A DNA stretch of 64,000 nucleotides from Anaerolineaceae bacterium oral taxon 439 (GCA_001717545.1 CP017039.1:1860001-1924000); one strand, 5' to 3'. Shown: positions 29,027-40,571, counted from the first letter of the stretch. Numbers and translations: made by a program. Notes: a model not told the origin generated them from the letters alone.

Positions 29027-30157
29027 ATGAATGAACGACACCGCAAAATCAACCGCCGTATGACCCTGCGTTTCGCCTGGTTCGCCGCCGCCTGCCTGAT
29101 CTTTTCTTTAGCCATGGCTTCCGCCGGCGCGGCGGAAACGAACGAGCCGTCGCCGTCTCTATCCGCCGCCGAACTTGTCAGGGAGTTGCGCCTTGGATGG
29201 AACCTGGGAAACAGCCTGGACGCGATGCACAAAGGGCGCGGCTTCAAGCTCGAAAGCGAAACGTTCTGGGAGAATCCGAAGCCGACGAAAGAGCTGATCA
29301 ACGCGGTCAGCGCCGCGGGCTTCAGCACGATCCGAATCCCGATCAGCTATTACAATCATCTCCGCGAAGACGGAACGATCGACCCGGCATGGCTGAACCG
29401 GATCGAGGAAGTCGTCGGCTGGGCGCTGGAAAACGACCTCTACGCAATAATCAACATCCATCACGACACCGGCATGAATCCCAGCCTCAACTGGATTTTC
29501 GCCGACACGGACGAATTCGAGAAGAGCCGCGTGAACTTCGTCTCAATCTGGGAACAGGTCGCCGCGCGGTTCATCGAGACCGATCAGCGCCTGATTTTCC
29601 AAAGCTCCGGCGAATGGATGAACCGGGAGCGGAGCTGGGATAACCGGGAGGATCAGCGAATCGTCCATGCCCTGAACCAGTCGTTTATCGACACGGTTCG
29701 GAACTCCGGCGGAAAGAACGCGGACCGGTTCCTGATGCTGTCGCCGTTCGCGGCCTCCGCCGAAGAAGAGATCATCCGCGAAATGCTCCACTGTCCGTTC
29801 TCAGACCCCGCCGGCGACAAACTGCTCCTGAGCGTACATAGTTACACGCTCGACCCGGAGCTCATTTCGTCAGGCGCGCAATCGCTCGCAAACATCGCAA
29901 CAGAATTCGGACTCCCGATCGTCGTTGACGAAATCGGCTTTCCAAAATCCATGCCGCGGCAACAAAATCTGGACGCGGCCAAAGCCTATTTTTCCGCGGC
30001 GGCGGAAGCGGGGATCGTCTGCTTCTTCTGGGACGATGGCTACGAATACGTGATTCTCGACCGCATGACCGGAGAAGTCGCAGATCGCGAGCTCCTGGAG
30101 CTCGTATTTTCCATCATCGGTTCGCCTGACGAAAGCGATCGCTCGCCGGTCCGATGA
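29027..30157 (+). CDS. Secreted GH5-family glycoside hydrolase with altered acid/base motif
   Basis: 376 residues. A basic n-region and hydrophobic core (FAWFAAACLIFSLAMASAGA) form a signal peptide; an internal ATG at 29060 is another possible start. GH5 (endoglucanase-like) features are LGWNLGNSLDAM, STIRIPISYYNHL, AIINIHHDTG (conserved His pair region) and the nucleophile segment LPIVVDEIGFPKS. The acid/base Glu normally sits in an Asn-Glu-Pro motif; here the matching place reads LIFQSSGEWMNRE, keeping Glu but replacing Asn with Gly and Pro with Trp. Length is right for a single catalytic domain without a carbohydrate-binding module. It probably acts on beta-glucans outside the cell, if still active. 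Confidence 0.88.
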   Translation: MNERHRKINRRMTLRFAWFAAACLIFSLAMASAGAAETNEPSPSLSAAELVRELRLGWNLGNSLDAMHKGRGFKLESETFWENPKPTKELINAVSAAGFSTIRIPISYYNHLREDGTIDPAWLNRIEEVVGWALENDLYAIINIHHDTGMNPSLNWIFADTDEFEKSRVNFVSIWEQVAARFIETDQRLIFQSSGEWMNRERSWDNREDQRIVHALNQSFIDTVRNSGGKNADRFLMLSPFAASAEEEIIREMLHCPFSDPAGDKLLLSVHSYTLDPELISSGAQSLANIATEFGLPIVVDEIGFPKSMPRQQNLDAAKAYFSAAAEAGIVCFFWDDGYEYVILDRMTGEVADRELLELVFSIIGSPDESDRSPVR

Positions 30158-30194
30158 AAAAAAACCGCCAGAAACGCTCGGGCGGTCTTTTTTT
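30157..30194. terminator. Bidirectional terminator between GH5 and the convergent gene
   Basis: ACCGCC (30164-30169) pairs with GGCGGT (30181-30186). It is preceded by an A-run and followed by CTTTTTTTT, so it can act on both strands. It starts at the GH5 stop codon. Confidence 0.88.
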
Positions 30195-30286
30195 CATCGC
30201 GTTGAATCGCGATCCGACTTTCGGTCAACGCTCACGCTGCTCTGGAAGCCGGGGAGAATCTCCGGCTTCCGCGATTGATTACCCCT

Positions 30287-31414
30287 TTACTGAGAAAAAC
30301 TATAGTAAGGATCGTCCTGATCCGGCACCCGGATATTCTCCATTCCCGGGAAATCGACGCTGAACGTCGTCGGGCCATAATAATTCAGCTTCGTCGTCCA
30401 GTGATAGATCGCCTGCCCATCCGGCGTAAACGCGAAACGGAGCTTCGGTTCGGAATAGAAAATCCAGTTCATCCGGTACAGGCGCATTTCCGGCGTCGCG
30501 GTCATCAGCCCGGCAGGATTAAACGCCATCGGGTAAGGAGCCACATGGATCGGGCCGTCAAACTGCTCCTTGTCCGCGAAGCGGCCGTCCCCGCCGCCGT
30601 CCGTCCCGCCGATCATCTTTCCGTCCAGCAGAAAGCGCGTTCCGGTTTCAACCGTTTCAATCTCTTTATTATTTCCAACCATGTTCCAATCCATGCGGGA
30701 AAAATCGCGGTGAACGTACTGGCTGGAGAGAAGAACGCTCAGTTCAAGATGCGACGGGCCAAAAAGAACGTCCGAAACCGAAATCCGGTAGCGATCGCGC
30801 GTCGCGGGAGCCCAGTCGGTTACCTGCGGCGCCGCCGTTTTCGGAATCCTGTCGTACGCTTTCGCGCCGGTCTCTCCGAAGAAAGACGGGCTGATCGTCA
30901 GCTCATTGCGCCGCTGCAAAAATCGATTCGCAAGCGCGCCGTCCGTTCCGGCATACTCGAAGCTTGCCGGATCCGCATAAATAAATTCAAGCGCAGGCTG
31001 ACCGAAATCGAGCTGCGCGAAGATAAGCTCCGCGTCGGCGGGAATCGGCGACGGGGCGAACCGGTAACGGATCCGAACCGCGTCGCAGCCGTCCGCGTCT
31101 ATCGGCACCGGCGGCTGCACCGCGTCCAGACCGCCCGCTGAAATGTTCTCCATATACGTTCGGAACGAATTCTCGATATCAGCCGATTCGACCTCGCAGA
31201 TTTCAGCCTCCCCGTCCGCGGCGATTTCCGGATCGAACGCGTACAGCAGCGTCAACAACAGCTCGTCGGCGCTGTTCTCCAGTTCCTCCTGAACGATATA
31301 GATCTCCTGATCGAATGGGATTGAAATCCCGTCAAAAGGAACGGACTGCGCAGATATACCCGCAGTCACGGCCAGCAGCCCAGCCGCCAGAACGCCCCAT
31401 ATGATCTTCTTCAT
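30287..31414 (-). CDS. Secreted protein of unknown function
   Basis: 375 residues, not recognised. It has a signal peptide (KKIIWGVLAAGLLAVTAGISAQ) and no further membrane helix or lipobox. The mature protein is acidic, rich in aromatic residues and predicted beta strands (GTRFLLDGKMIGGTDGGGDG, MNWIFYSEPKLRFAFTP, KLNYYGPTTFSVDF). Only two Cys residues (near 72 and 109) are seen, which could form a disulfide. It lies convergent to the GH5 gene and shares its terminator. A TATAAT box on the minus strand (31471-31466) is a likely promoter element. Function cannot be assigned; a structural or ligand-binding surface role is possible. Confidence 0.75.
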   Translation of the reverse strand: MKKIIWGVLAAGLLAVTAGISAQSVPFDGISIPFDQEIYIVQEELENSADELLLTLLYAFDPEIAADGEAEICEVESADIENSFRTYMENISAGGLDAVQPPVPIDADGCDAVRIRYRFAPSPIPADAELIFAQLDFGQPALEFIYADPASFEYAGTDGALANRFLQRRNELTISPSFFGETGAKAYDRIPKTAAPQVTDWAPATRDRYRISVSDVLFGPSHLELSVLLSSQYVHRDFSRMDWNMVGNNKEIETVETGTRFLLDGKMIGGTDGGGDGRFADKEQFDGPIHVAPYPMAFNPAGLMTATPEMRLYRMNWIFYSEPKLRFAFTPDGQAIYHWTTKLNYYGPTTFSVDFPGMENIRVPDQDDPYYSFSQ

Positions 31415-31465
31415 AACGAACCTCCTTCTTACCCAAACATCATATACATCTTATTTTCACAACAC

Positions 31466-31715
31466 ATTATACAAGAAAAAAACACTGACCATGTGCTAAA
31501 AGTAATAAAAAACGCATGACAAATATCCAGTCGTTTTATCTGCCTTTTGTCATTTCTCTGTATGACGATCCTCTGTGATCCGCATGACAGACGGTCTACA
31601 TGCATTCAATCTATATCGCACATTTTTTAACCAATCCCGGGCCAAAATGAAGTTGAATAAAAATTCCTGATTCCCCGGACGAACCGACGGGAGCCGAAGA
31701 AAAGAATGCTATAAT
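31466..31715. promoter_or_regulatory. Divergent promoter region between the secreted protein and gyrA
   Basis: TATAAT on the minus strand (31471-31466) faces the secreted-protein gene and TATAAT on the plus strand (31710-31715) faces gyrA, 47 bp before its GTG. The -35 boxes are poor for both. GCATGACA occurs twice (near 31513 and 31581). No gene is seen in 31415-31762. Confidence 0.45.
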
Positions 31716-31762
31716 CGGTACTCGTCTTACGGGTCAATCCAACGGAAAGGGAAGCGGCGAAC

Positions 31763-34369
<2,607 letters not shown>

Positions 34370-34468
34370 CGCGGCCGCCCGAAAGCAACCGCCGCCTCGG
34401 TTTCCCTGCCTCAGGGTAAAATCAAACCGCTCTACCGATTTCCCAGAAAGAACGAGAGGAAATTAAGT

Positions 34469-35434
34469 ATGAAAATAGTCATTCTTGACGGATGGACGAC
34501 GAATCCCGGCGACCTGAGCTGGGAGGAACTCGAAACGCTCGGAGAGCTGACCGTCTACGATCGGACGGATCATCAGAATCTCGCCGGAATCGTCGAGCGG
34601 ATCGGCGGCGCCGAAGCCGTCCTCACGAATAAAACGCCGCTGCCCCGTGAAGTCCTGGACGGCTGCCCAACTGTTAAATATATCGGCGTCCTGGCGACCG
34701 GATATAACGTCGTCGACGTCCCCGCCGCCGCGGAACGCGGAATTACCGTCACGAATATCCCCAGCTACGGAACCGAAGCCACCGCACAACACGTTTTCGC
34801 GCTCCTTCTCGAGGCCACGAATCGGGTGGGCGCGTTCGACCGCGCGGTCCATCGCGGCGACTGGCAGCGGTCGATCGATTTTACCTTCCAGCTGGATCGT
34901 CCGTTGATCGAGCTGGCGGGGAAAACGCTCGGGATCTTCGGCTTCGGACGGATCGGGAAAGCCGTCGGGCGGATAGCGCGCGCGTTCGGAATGAACGTGA
35001 TCGCCGCCAGCCGGTCGCAGTCCGAAGAAGGGAAAGCGATCGCGGAATATGTACCGGTCGACGAACTTCTCGCCAGATCGGATTTCATCTCGCTGAACGC
35101 CGCGCTGACGCCGGAGCTCGTCGGATTCATTAATCGGGATCGCATCGCGAAAATGAAGGACGGCGTCATCCTGATCAACGCCAGCCGCGGGCCAATCCTG
35201 AATGAAGGCGACGTCGCCGACGCGCTGAATTCGGGGAAGATCGGCTGCGCGGCGATCGACGTCGTCTCGATCGAGCCGATCGCCGCGGAAAACCCGCTGC
35301 TTCGCGCGAAAAACTGCCTGATCACGCCGCATGTCGCCTGGACGCCGCTCGAAACGCGGAAGCGGTTGATCTCGATCGCGGCGGAAAACCTGCGCGCTTT
35401 CGTCGCCGGCGCCCCGATCCATACGGTCCGCTAA
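34469..35434 (+). CDS. D-2-hydroxyacid dehydrogenase (glycerate dehydrogenase-like)
   Basis: 321 residues. NAD-binding motif GIFGFGRIGKAVGRIARAFG, the Arg in LINASRGPILNEGDVADAL, Glu in DVVSIEPIAAENPLL, and the catalytic His in LITPHVAWTPLETRKR are all present. The order and spacing fit glycerate/hydroxypyruvate reductase-like members. It reversibly reduces a 2-keto acid with NAD(P)H. AAATTAAGT precedes the ATG with GAGAGG further upstream. A single gene without an obvious pathway partner. Confidence 0.92.
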   Translation: MKIVILDGWTTNPGDLSWEELETLGELTVYDRTDHQNLAGIVERIGGAEAVLTNKTPLPREVLDGCPTVKYIGVLATGYNVVDVPAAAERGITVTNIPSYGTEATAQHVFALLLEATNRVGAFDRAVHRGDWQRSIDFTFQLDRPLIELAGKTLGIFGFGRIGKAVGRIARAFGMNVIAASRSQSEEGKAIAEYVPVDELLARSDFISLNAALTPELVGFINRDRIAKMKDGVILINASRGPILNEGDVADALNSGKIGCAAIDVVSIEPIAAENPLLRAKNCLITPHVAWTPLETRKRLISIAAENLRAFVAGAPIHTVR

Positions 35435-35505
35435 CGGGCGTGCGCAGCCATACCTTTTTGGTTTTTCCGGTGAAAAATCGAAACTATGGTATACTATGTA
35501 CTGTT

Positions 35506-35578
35506 GCCCTCGTAGCTCAATGGATAGAGTCGTTGACTTCGAATCAAAAGGTTGGGGGTTCGAGTCCCTCCGGGGGCG
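35506..35578 (+). tRNA. tRNA-Arg (anticodon TCG)
   Basis: A 73-nt cloverleaf: acceptor GCCCTCG with CGGGGGC (one G-T), D stem GCTC/GAGT, anticodon arm GTTGA-CTTCGAA-TCAAA (one mismatch at the stem base), and T arm GGGGG-TTCGAGT-CCCTC. The anticodon TCG reads CGA and related Arg codons. CCA is not encoded. It stands about 1.1 kb from the start of the AT-rich island. A TATACT box lies at 35490-35495. Confidence 0.95.
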
Positions 35579-35629
35579 CTTGAGTAAACCCGCAACTCTG
35601 CGGGAGATGATAGCGGATGAGCCATGAAG

Positions 35630-35661
35630 CCTTATCAGATTCTCAAGGATAAGGTTTTTTT
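35630..35661 (+). terminator. Rho-independent terminator after tRNA-Arg
   Basis: CCTTATC (35630-35636) pairs with GATAAGG (35648-35654), followed by seven T. A second small hairpin (CCCGCA/TGCGGG, 35589-35604) lies between it and the tRNA. Confidence 0.88.
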
Positions 35662-35769
35662 ATGGTTAATAAACGCGGCGGGCCTGACGAGGCTGCCCTC
35701 GCAGGGATTTTACATGGTATTTCCTGAGATAAGACGCCAGCAATAGTTACACAAAAGGAGAACGATCCA

Positions 35770-36585
35770 ATGATCGGAGCAATCATCGGCGACATTGCAG
35801 GGTCGCGTTTTGAGTTCAATAACCACCGCAGCAAGGAATTTGACCTGCTTACTGATAGCTGCTCCGTCACAGACGACAGTATCATGACGCTTGCCGTCGC
35901 CAGGGCGATCCTGGAAGCGTCGAAGGCCATGCCGTCCGGCACGGATGGCTTTTACGCTGCGTTGTCTGAATTGACGGTGAAGTATCTGAGGGAGATCGGG
36001 CGGAGGTATCCGCGCTGCGGATTCGGCGGCAGGTTCTATCGATGGATTTTCAGCGACAATCCCCAACCCTATAACAGCTTCGGCAATGGAGCCGCCATGC
36101 GAATCAGCCCCGCTGGATTCATCGCGAAAACCGAGCGGGAAGCGGTCCGCCTTTCCCAGACGATTACGGCGGTCACGCACAATCACGCGGAAGGGATCAA
36201 AGGCGCGGAAGCCACGACCGTCGCGATCATGATGGCGAGACGAGGGGCGCTGAAAAGCGAAATTCGTCAGCGCATCGCCCGCGATTATTACCCGCTGGAG
36301 TTCACGATCGACGAAATCCGCCCCACTTACCGTTACCATGCGAGCTGCCAGGAGACCGTCCCGCAGGCGATTGAAGCTTTCCTGGAGTCCGATTCATTCG
36401 AAGACGCGATCCGCACGGCGATCTCTCTCGGCGGCGACAGCGATACCCTCGCCGCCATCACCGGCTCTATCGCCGAAGCGTATTACGGCGTTCCCGCCGA
36501 TCTGAAAGAAGCTGCGCTCGGCTATCTCGACGATGAGCTGCGGGCGATTTATGACGAGTGGGAGCGGTTCTGCGGGAGCGCATAA
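35770..36585 (+). CDS. ADP-ribosylglycohydrolase family protein
   Basis: 271 residues of the DraG/ARH family. The N terminus has MIGAIIGDIAGSRFEF and the metal site TDDSIMTLAVARAI (Thr34, Asp35, Asp36); the C-terminal metal site is ISLGGDSDTLAAITGSIAEA. Both sites look intact, so it should remove ADP-ribose from proteins, nucleic acids or small molecules. GGAG precedes the ATG by about 9 nt. It is a lone gene between tRNA-Arg and the AT-rich island and is itself GC-rich like the left part of the window. Confidence 0.93.
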   Translation: MIGAIIGDIAGSRFEFNNHRSKEFDLLTDSCSVTDDSIMTLAVARAILEASKAMPSGTDGFYAALSELTVKYLREIGRRYPRCGFGGRFYRWIFSDNPQPYNSFGNGAAMRISPAGFIAKTEREAVRLSQTITAVTHNHAEGIKGAEATTVAIMMARRGALKSEIRQRIARDYYPLEFTIDEIRPTYRYHASCQETVPQAIEAFLESDSFEDAIRTAISLGGDSDTLAAITGSIAEAYYGVPADLKEAALGYLDDELRAIYDEWERFCGSA

Positions 36586-36612
36586 CGCCTGAAAAAAACC
36601 GAAATAAAGATA

Positions 36613-36645
36613 ACGATACCCGCCCGTCGCGAAGCTGAGTATCGT
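36613..36645. terminator. Weak hairpin between convergent genes
   Basis: ACGATAC (36613-36619) pairs with GTATCGT (36639-36645) around a 19-nt loop. On the minus strand TATCTTTATTTC follows. It may end transcription of the large minus-strand cluster, whose last stop is at 36696. Confidence 0.4.
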
Positions 36646-36695
36646 CAATAAAGCTGATCAATGGAACATTGCTTCGCGTATGGGACAAACCCGTA

Positions 36696-38975
36696 CTATC
36701 TCATATTACTTTCCTGAATTGCCCTGAGAACCACATCCGGCGTCAGCGGCAATTGATCAATCGAAGTATCCAACGCATTGCATACCGCGTTCGCAACCGC
36801 CGCCGCCACTGGGACAACGGAGCATTCTCCAATACTTTTTGCTCCGAAAGGCCCGCCAATTTCAGCGTTTTCAACAAAAGCAATACGAATTTCCGGCATC
36901 TCGGCAGCATGCAGCATTTTATACTTTTTCAGAATAGCATTCGTAACTTTTCCATCTTCGTTAATCAAGAGAGCTTCCGTCAGAGCGTACCCAAGTCCCA
37001 TTTGGATCGCGCCTTCAATCTGACCCTCGGTTTGCATAGGATTAATCACCTTACCCAGATCATGCGCAGCGACAAACAATAGCGGTTTTACGATCCCCGT
37101 TTCTGTATCAACGCTGACTTTACAGAAATGAGCCCCATAGGACAGCGCTAAATTTGCGGACGCAAACGTATCGCTGACGCAAATATCCCGCTGGTTTGCC
37201 TGCTTTGCATGGCGGACAATATCGGCCACAGTCACAGACCTTTTTTCGGAGCCCTTCCAGATAGCTGCGCCATTCTCAAAAAAAATCTCATCAGGATTTA
37301 CGTTCAGAATCTCCGCCGCTTCTTTCCTAAGTTCAGAAGCAAGATGTTCGGCAGCCTTTAGAGCCGCGTTGCCGCCGACAAACGTCCCTCGGCTGGAGTA
37401 ATTCCCCAAATCCCACATTGTGGTTTCTGTATCGGCGGTTACGCAGGTTATATGCGCTAAGGGAATGCCGATTACAGAAGAAATAATCTGAAGCTGGGTT
37501 GTAACCGTGCCATTTCCCATATCAGAGTAACCCGTAAAAACGGTAAGACTCCCATCCTCGTTCAGCTTTAACATAACGCCGCTGGTATCGGGCATAACCC
37601 CGTATACGCCGTTGCCATGAACGCCTACCGCCATCCCGACACCAATTCTGAATCTCGCCATACGCTCCTTGCTGAGCTCCATCGCATCGAGATTCTTTTC
37701 CCAATCAAACAGAACTTTACCGCGAAGAACCGCTTCCTTCGGAAAGGCTCTTCCGTGTGGGACCTGATTTCGGATATCGCAGTCTTCAGCATCAACCAAG
37801 TTGATCATCTGCAAATCCAATACGGATATATTAAGCATCCTGGCAATACGATTCATTTGCCTTTCCTGGGCGAAACATCGCTGCGGAGATCCAAAGCCGC
37901 GCATGGCTCCTGATACAGGCGTATTGGTGAAAACCGGATAACCGGTAAAACGCAGATTCGGCGTTTTATGCTTCTTGAAGAACTTGCCGCCCGAAGCCCA
38001 GACAACGCTTGAAGTTCCCGCTGAATAAGCGCCTGCGTTAGCGATCATCGTCATTTTCTCCGCTATAATACGTCCGTCATTCATGACAGCGGTTTTTAAA
38101 TGGATCGTCATAGCATGTCTCGTCCGGGTCGAAATAATCTCTTCCCGCCGATTCAGCGTTATCTTCACCGGGCGCAATGTCATGATGGAAAGCTGAGCGA
38201 CGACCGGTTCTAAAATAGCATCGATTTTTCCTCCGAAACCGCCGCCCATGCAAGGATTAATCACCCTTACTTTATTCAGAGGCAACGAAAAAATACGGGA
38301 AAGATTGGCGCGGCATCCGAAAACGTCCTGGGACGGTGAATAGACGGTCAGTTTCCCGTTCGCTTCGTAGTCTGCGATCGCGACATGCGGCTCCATCGCC
38401 CCATGGTGGACGGAAGACAGCCTGTATGTAAAGTCCAGGACATGATCCGCATCTTCCCAGCATCCATCCACATCGCCAGCGCTAAGATATACCGTTTCAG
38501 GGACATTTCCGCCCTCATGAATAGGATATGCGTCTTCATGCATGGCCGTTCCAGGATCGATATAATATGGAAGCTCCTGATATTCAACTTTAATAAGTTT
38601 GGCGGCCCTTTCCGCGATTTCAAGAGTATCCGCCGCTACCGCCGCCACCCGATCGCCAATATACCGAACCCTCTGGTCAAAAATTTTTTCGGTCAGAAAT
38701 TTATCGATATCCTCCCCGCAGCTGTTATAAGAAACCTGGCTGCAATTCTTCCACGTACATACAGCCCTCACCCCTGGGATTCTTTCCGCTGCTTCCGTAT
38801 CGATCGACTTGATAATTGCGTGCGGAACTGTGCTCCAAACCATTTTCGCATACAGCATACATGGAAGTTTCATATCGTCTGCATAACGGATAAGCCCTCT
38901 GGCTTTCAACTCAGCGTCGTAAAGAGGCGTCCGAAAGCCAATTTCACTGTTTTTATACAGATTTTGATTTTGCAT
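36696..38975 (-). CDS. Molybdenum hydroxylase large subunit (xanthine dehydrogenase/aldehyde oxidase-like), second system
   Basis: 759 residues. Molybdopterin-cytosine-dinucleotide-binding features of the XDH family are visible: GGGFGGKIDAIL, GAMRGFGSPQ, GYSDMGNGTVTTQLQI, and the active-site Glu region GPFGAKSIGECSVVPVA. It hydroxylates an N-heterocycle or aldehyde using water. It overlaps the 2Fe-2S subunit gene by 23 bp. Unlike the system at 53-57 kb there is no FAD subunit next to it, so electrons may leave through the 2Fe-2S subunit to another carrier. It is the last gene of the minus-strand cluster. Substrate unknown; a purine or purine-derived ring is suggested by the neighbourhood. Confidence 0.92.
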   Translation of the reverse strand: MQNQNLYKNSEIGFRTPLYDAELKARGLIRYADDMKLPCMLYAKMVWSTVPHAIIKSIDTEAAERIPGVRAVCTWKNCSQVSYNSCGEDIDKFLTEKIFDQRVRYIGDRVAAVAADTLEIAERAAKLIKVEYQELPYYIDPGTAMHEDAYPIHEGGNVPETVYLSAGDVDGCWEDADHVLDFTYRLSSVHHGAMEPHVAIADYEANGKLTVYSPSQDVFGCRANLSRIFSLPLNKVRVINPCMGGGFGGKIDAILEPVVAQLSIMTLRPVKITLNRREEIISTRTRHAMTIHLKTAVMNDGRIIAEKMTMIANAGAYSAGTSSVVWASGGKFFKKHKTPNLRFTGYPVFTNTPVSGAMRGFGSPQRCFAQERQMNRIARMLNISVLDLQMINLVDAEDCDIRNQVPHGRAFPKEAVLRGKVLFDWEKNLDAMELSKERMARFRIGVGMAVGVHGNGVYGVMPDTSGVMLKLNEDGSLTVFTGYSDMGNGTVTTQLQIISSVIGIPLAHITCVTADTETTMWDLGNYSSRGTFVGGNAALKAAEHLASELRKEAAEILNVNPDEIFFENGAAIWKGSEKRSVTVADIVRHAKQANQRDICVSDTFASANLALSYGAHFCKVSVDTETGIVKPLLFVAAHDLGKVINPMQTEGQIEGAIQMGLGYALTEALLINEDGKVTNAILKKYKMLHAAEMPEIRIAFVENAEIGGPFGAKSIGECSVVPVAAAVANAVCNALDTSIDQLPLTPDVVLRAIQESNMR

Positions 38976-39492
38976 GTTCCCGGCTTTCTTTCAACCGCTT
39001 CGCTGATAACTGAATCGCCTGAACAATCTTCACATACCCCGTGCACCTGCAAATATTGTTCGACAGCGCTCCCCGTATTTCGCTTTCATCCGGATCCGGA
39101 TTCCTGTCCAATAACGCTTTCGCGGCGATAATCATTCCTGGAGTACAATAACCGCATTGGACAGCGCCGCATTCAATGAAAGCTTCCTGAATCGGATGTA
39201 AGCCTTCGCCATCCGCTAAATTTTCGATCGTCTCAATTTTCATTTGCCGCTCATGCGCCTTTCGCGCAAGCAACGTACAAGCGTTGACCGCTATCCCATC
39301 GGCAATAATTTTACACGCCCCACAGTCTCCTGTCTGGCATCCGCATTTTGTTCCTGTCAGATCAAGGACTTCGCGAAGGACATACAACATTGTCCATCGT
39401 GGATCTATTTCAAGCTGTATAACTTTCTGATTGATCCATAGTGTAACTGGAATTTTTATATTTACAGTTCCCTGATCATCTTGAATCGTCAT
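38953..39492 (-). CDS. 2Fe-2S subunit of the second molybdenum hydroxylase
   Basis: 179 residues. It carries the plant-type 2Fe-2S site (CGCQTGDCGACKIIADG) and the second, helical site (VQCGYCTPGMI and NNICRCTGYVKIV). These transfer electrons from the molybdenum centre. It is longer than some family members by about 20 residues at the N terminus (TIQDDQGTVNIKIP). The gene overlaps the large-subunit gene downstream, so the two are co-translated. A dipeptidase gene precedes it by 44 bp. Confidence 0.93.
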   Translation of the reverse strand: MTIQDDQGTVNIKIPVTLWINQKVIQLEIDPRWTMLYVLREVLDLTGTKCGCQTGDCGACKIIADGIAVNACTLLARKAHERQMKIETIENLADGEGLHPIQEAFIECGAVQCGYCTPGMIIAAKALLDRNPDPDESEIRGALSNNICRCTGYVKIVQAIQLSAKRLKESREHAKSKSV

Positions 39493-39536
39493 GATATAAG
39501 TCCTTCCCGGATCGGCGAAATAAGCGTCTTTTTCTG

Positions 39537-40571
39537 CTATACAATCGCATCCGTATCAGAGAATACCCTTAACGCATTCTTGAACATCATTTTATCGATC
39601 GCCGAACCTGGAAGGCCGGATTCCCTTAATGCTGTAAATAAAAGGTCCATTTTAAGCGGGCTATCAATTTCCAGATTCTCAGCAGGAATACCGTCAAAAT
39701 CCGTCCCAATCGCCAAAACATTTTCACCGCCAATATCGTAAGCGTGACGGACATGCCGAACCATATCTTTCACACAGCTATACCAATCCGTTTTTTTCTG
39801 GTGGAACAAAATCTCACTGATAACGCTGCCACCTATATTCTCCTTTTCCCGCGCGTCGGCAAGAAAAAAATGACAGAAATTCAACCCCATTACGCCACCC
39901 TTCTCGGAAAGCGCACGAATCATTTCGTCCGAGAGATTCCGAAAATGCGGAACCAGCTCGCGACAATTTGAATGAGAAGCGATAATGGGCTTGTCAGACA
40001 ACTCGATTAAATCCCAAAATCCACCGTCGGATAAATGAGAAACATCGATAATAATCCCAAGCTCATTCATCAGCGCAACGGATTCGCGTCCAAATTGACT
40101 CAAACCTGAAGACATTATGGAGCTTATGTCAGAGCTTGGACTTCCGAAACAATTTTCCTGATACCAGGTAAGTGTAAGCATACGAATTCCTAAGTTCCTG
40201 TACGCGATCAGCTTATCAAATTCGCTATTTACACTGCGCCCATCCTCAAGCGCTAATATCGCTGAAAGGAACCCCATTTGATAGTTCTGCATAATTTCTT
40301 GCGCGCTTACAGCCAGAGCGGCGATATCTTTATGGTCCGACAGCGATTTATTAAACCTGCTTATTATATAATTAATATATTCGCTTTCCCCTATCCGTTT
40401 AGCTTTAAGTTCATCCACCGACGGTTGGTAAATCGCGAAACATTGCGCCATTGCACCCGCACGATGAAGCCTGTCTAAATCCACAGAGCTTCGTTTAGAT
40501 GAAAAAAGGTCAAAGTCATCCGACAATAAAAAATGAAGTAAAACATCGCAGTGAAGGTCAATATATCCCAC
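39537..40571 (-). CDS. M19 membrane dipeptidase-like zinc hydrolase
   Basis: 344 residues. Zinc ligands of the renal dipeptidase family are present: IDLHCDVLLHF (His and Asp), ILALEDGRSV (bridging Glu), IIDVSHLSDGGFWD (His), IIASHSNCRELVPH (His), and AIGTDFDGIP (Asp). There is no signal peptide, so it acts in the cytoplasm. Family members split dipeptides, including those with D-residues, and some act on other small amides. In this cluster it may process an N-acyl or peptide-like intermediate. It lies between the enzyme I gene and the second hydroxylase. Confidence 0.92.
   Translation of the reverse strand: MGYIDLHCDVLLHFLLSDDFDLFSSKRSSVDLDRLHRAGAMAQCFAIYQPSVDELKAKRIGESEYINYIISRFNKSLSDHKDIAALAVSAQEIMQNYQMGFLSAILALEDGRSVNSEFDKLIAYRNLGIRMLTLTWYQENCFGSPSSDISSIMSSGLSQFGRESVALMNELGIIIDVSHLSDGGFWDLIELSDKPIIASHSNCRELVPHFRNLSDEMIRALSEKGGVMGLNFCHFFLADAREKENIGGSVISEILFHQKKTDWYSCVKDMVRHVRHAYDIGGENVLAIGTDFDGIPAENLEIDSPLKMDLLFTALRESGLPGSAIDKMMFKNALRVFSDTDAIV

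Noticed and set aside
30840-31420. Possible lipoprotein signal in the unknown secreted protein
   Set aside because: The signal ends in GISAQ with no Cys, so signal peptidase I processing is more likely.
34463-35422. Minus-strand ORF covering the hydroxyacid dehydrogenase gene
   Set aside because: Shadow; all dehydrogenase motifs are on the plus strand.
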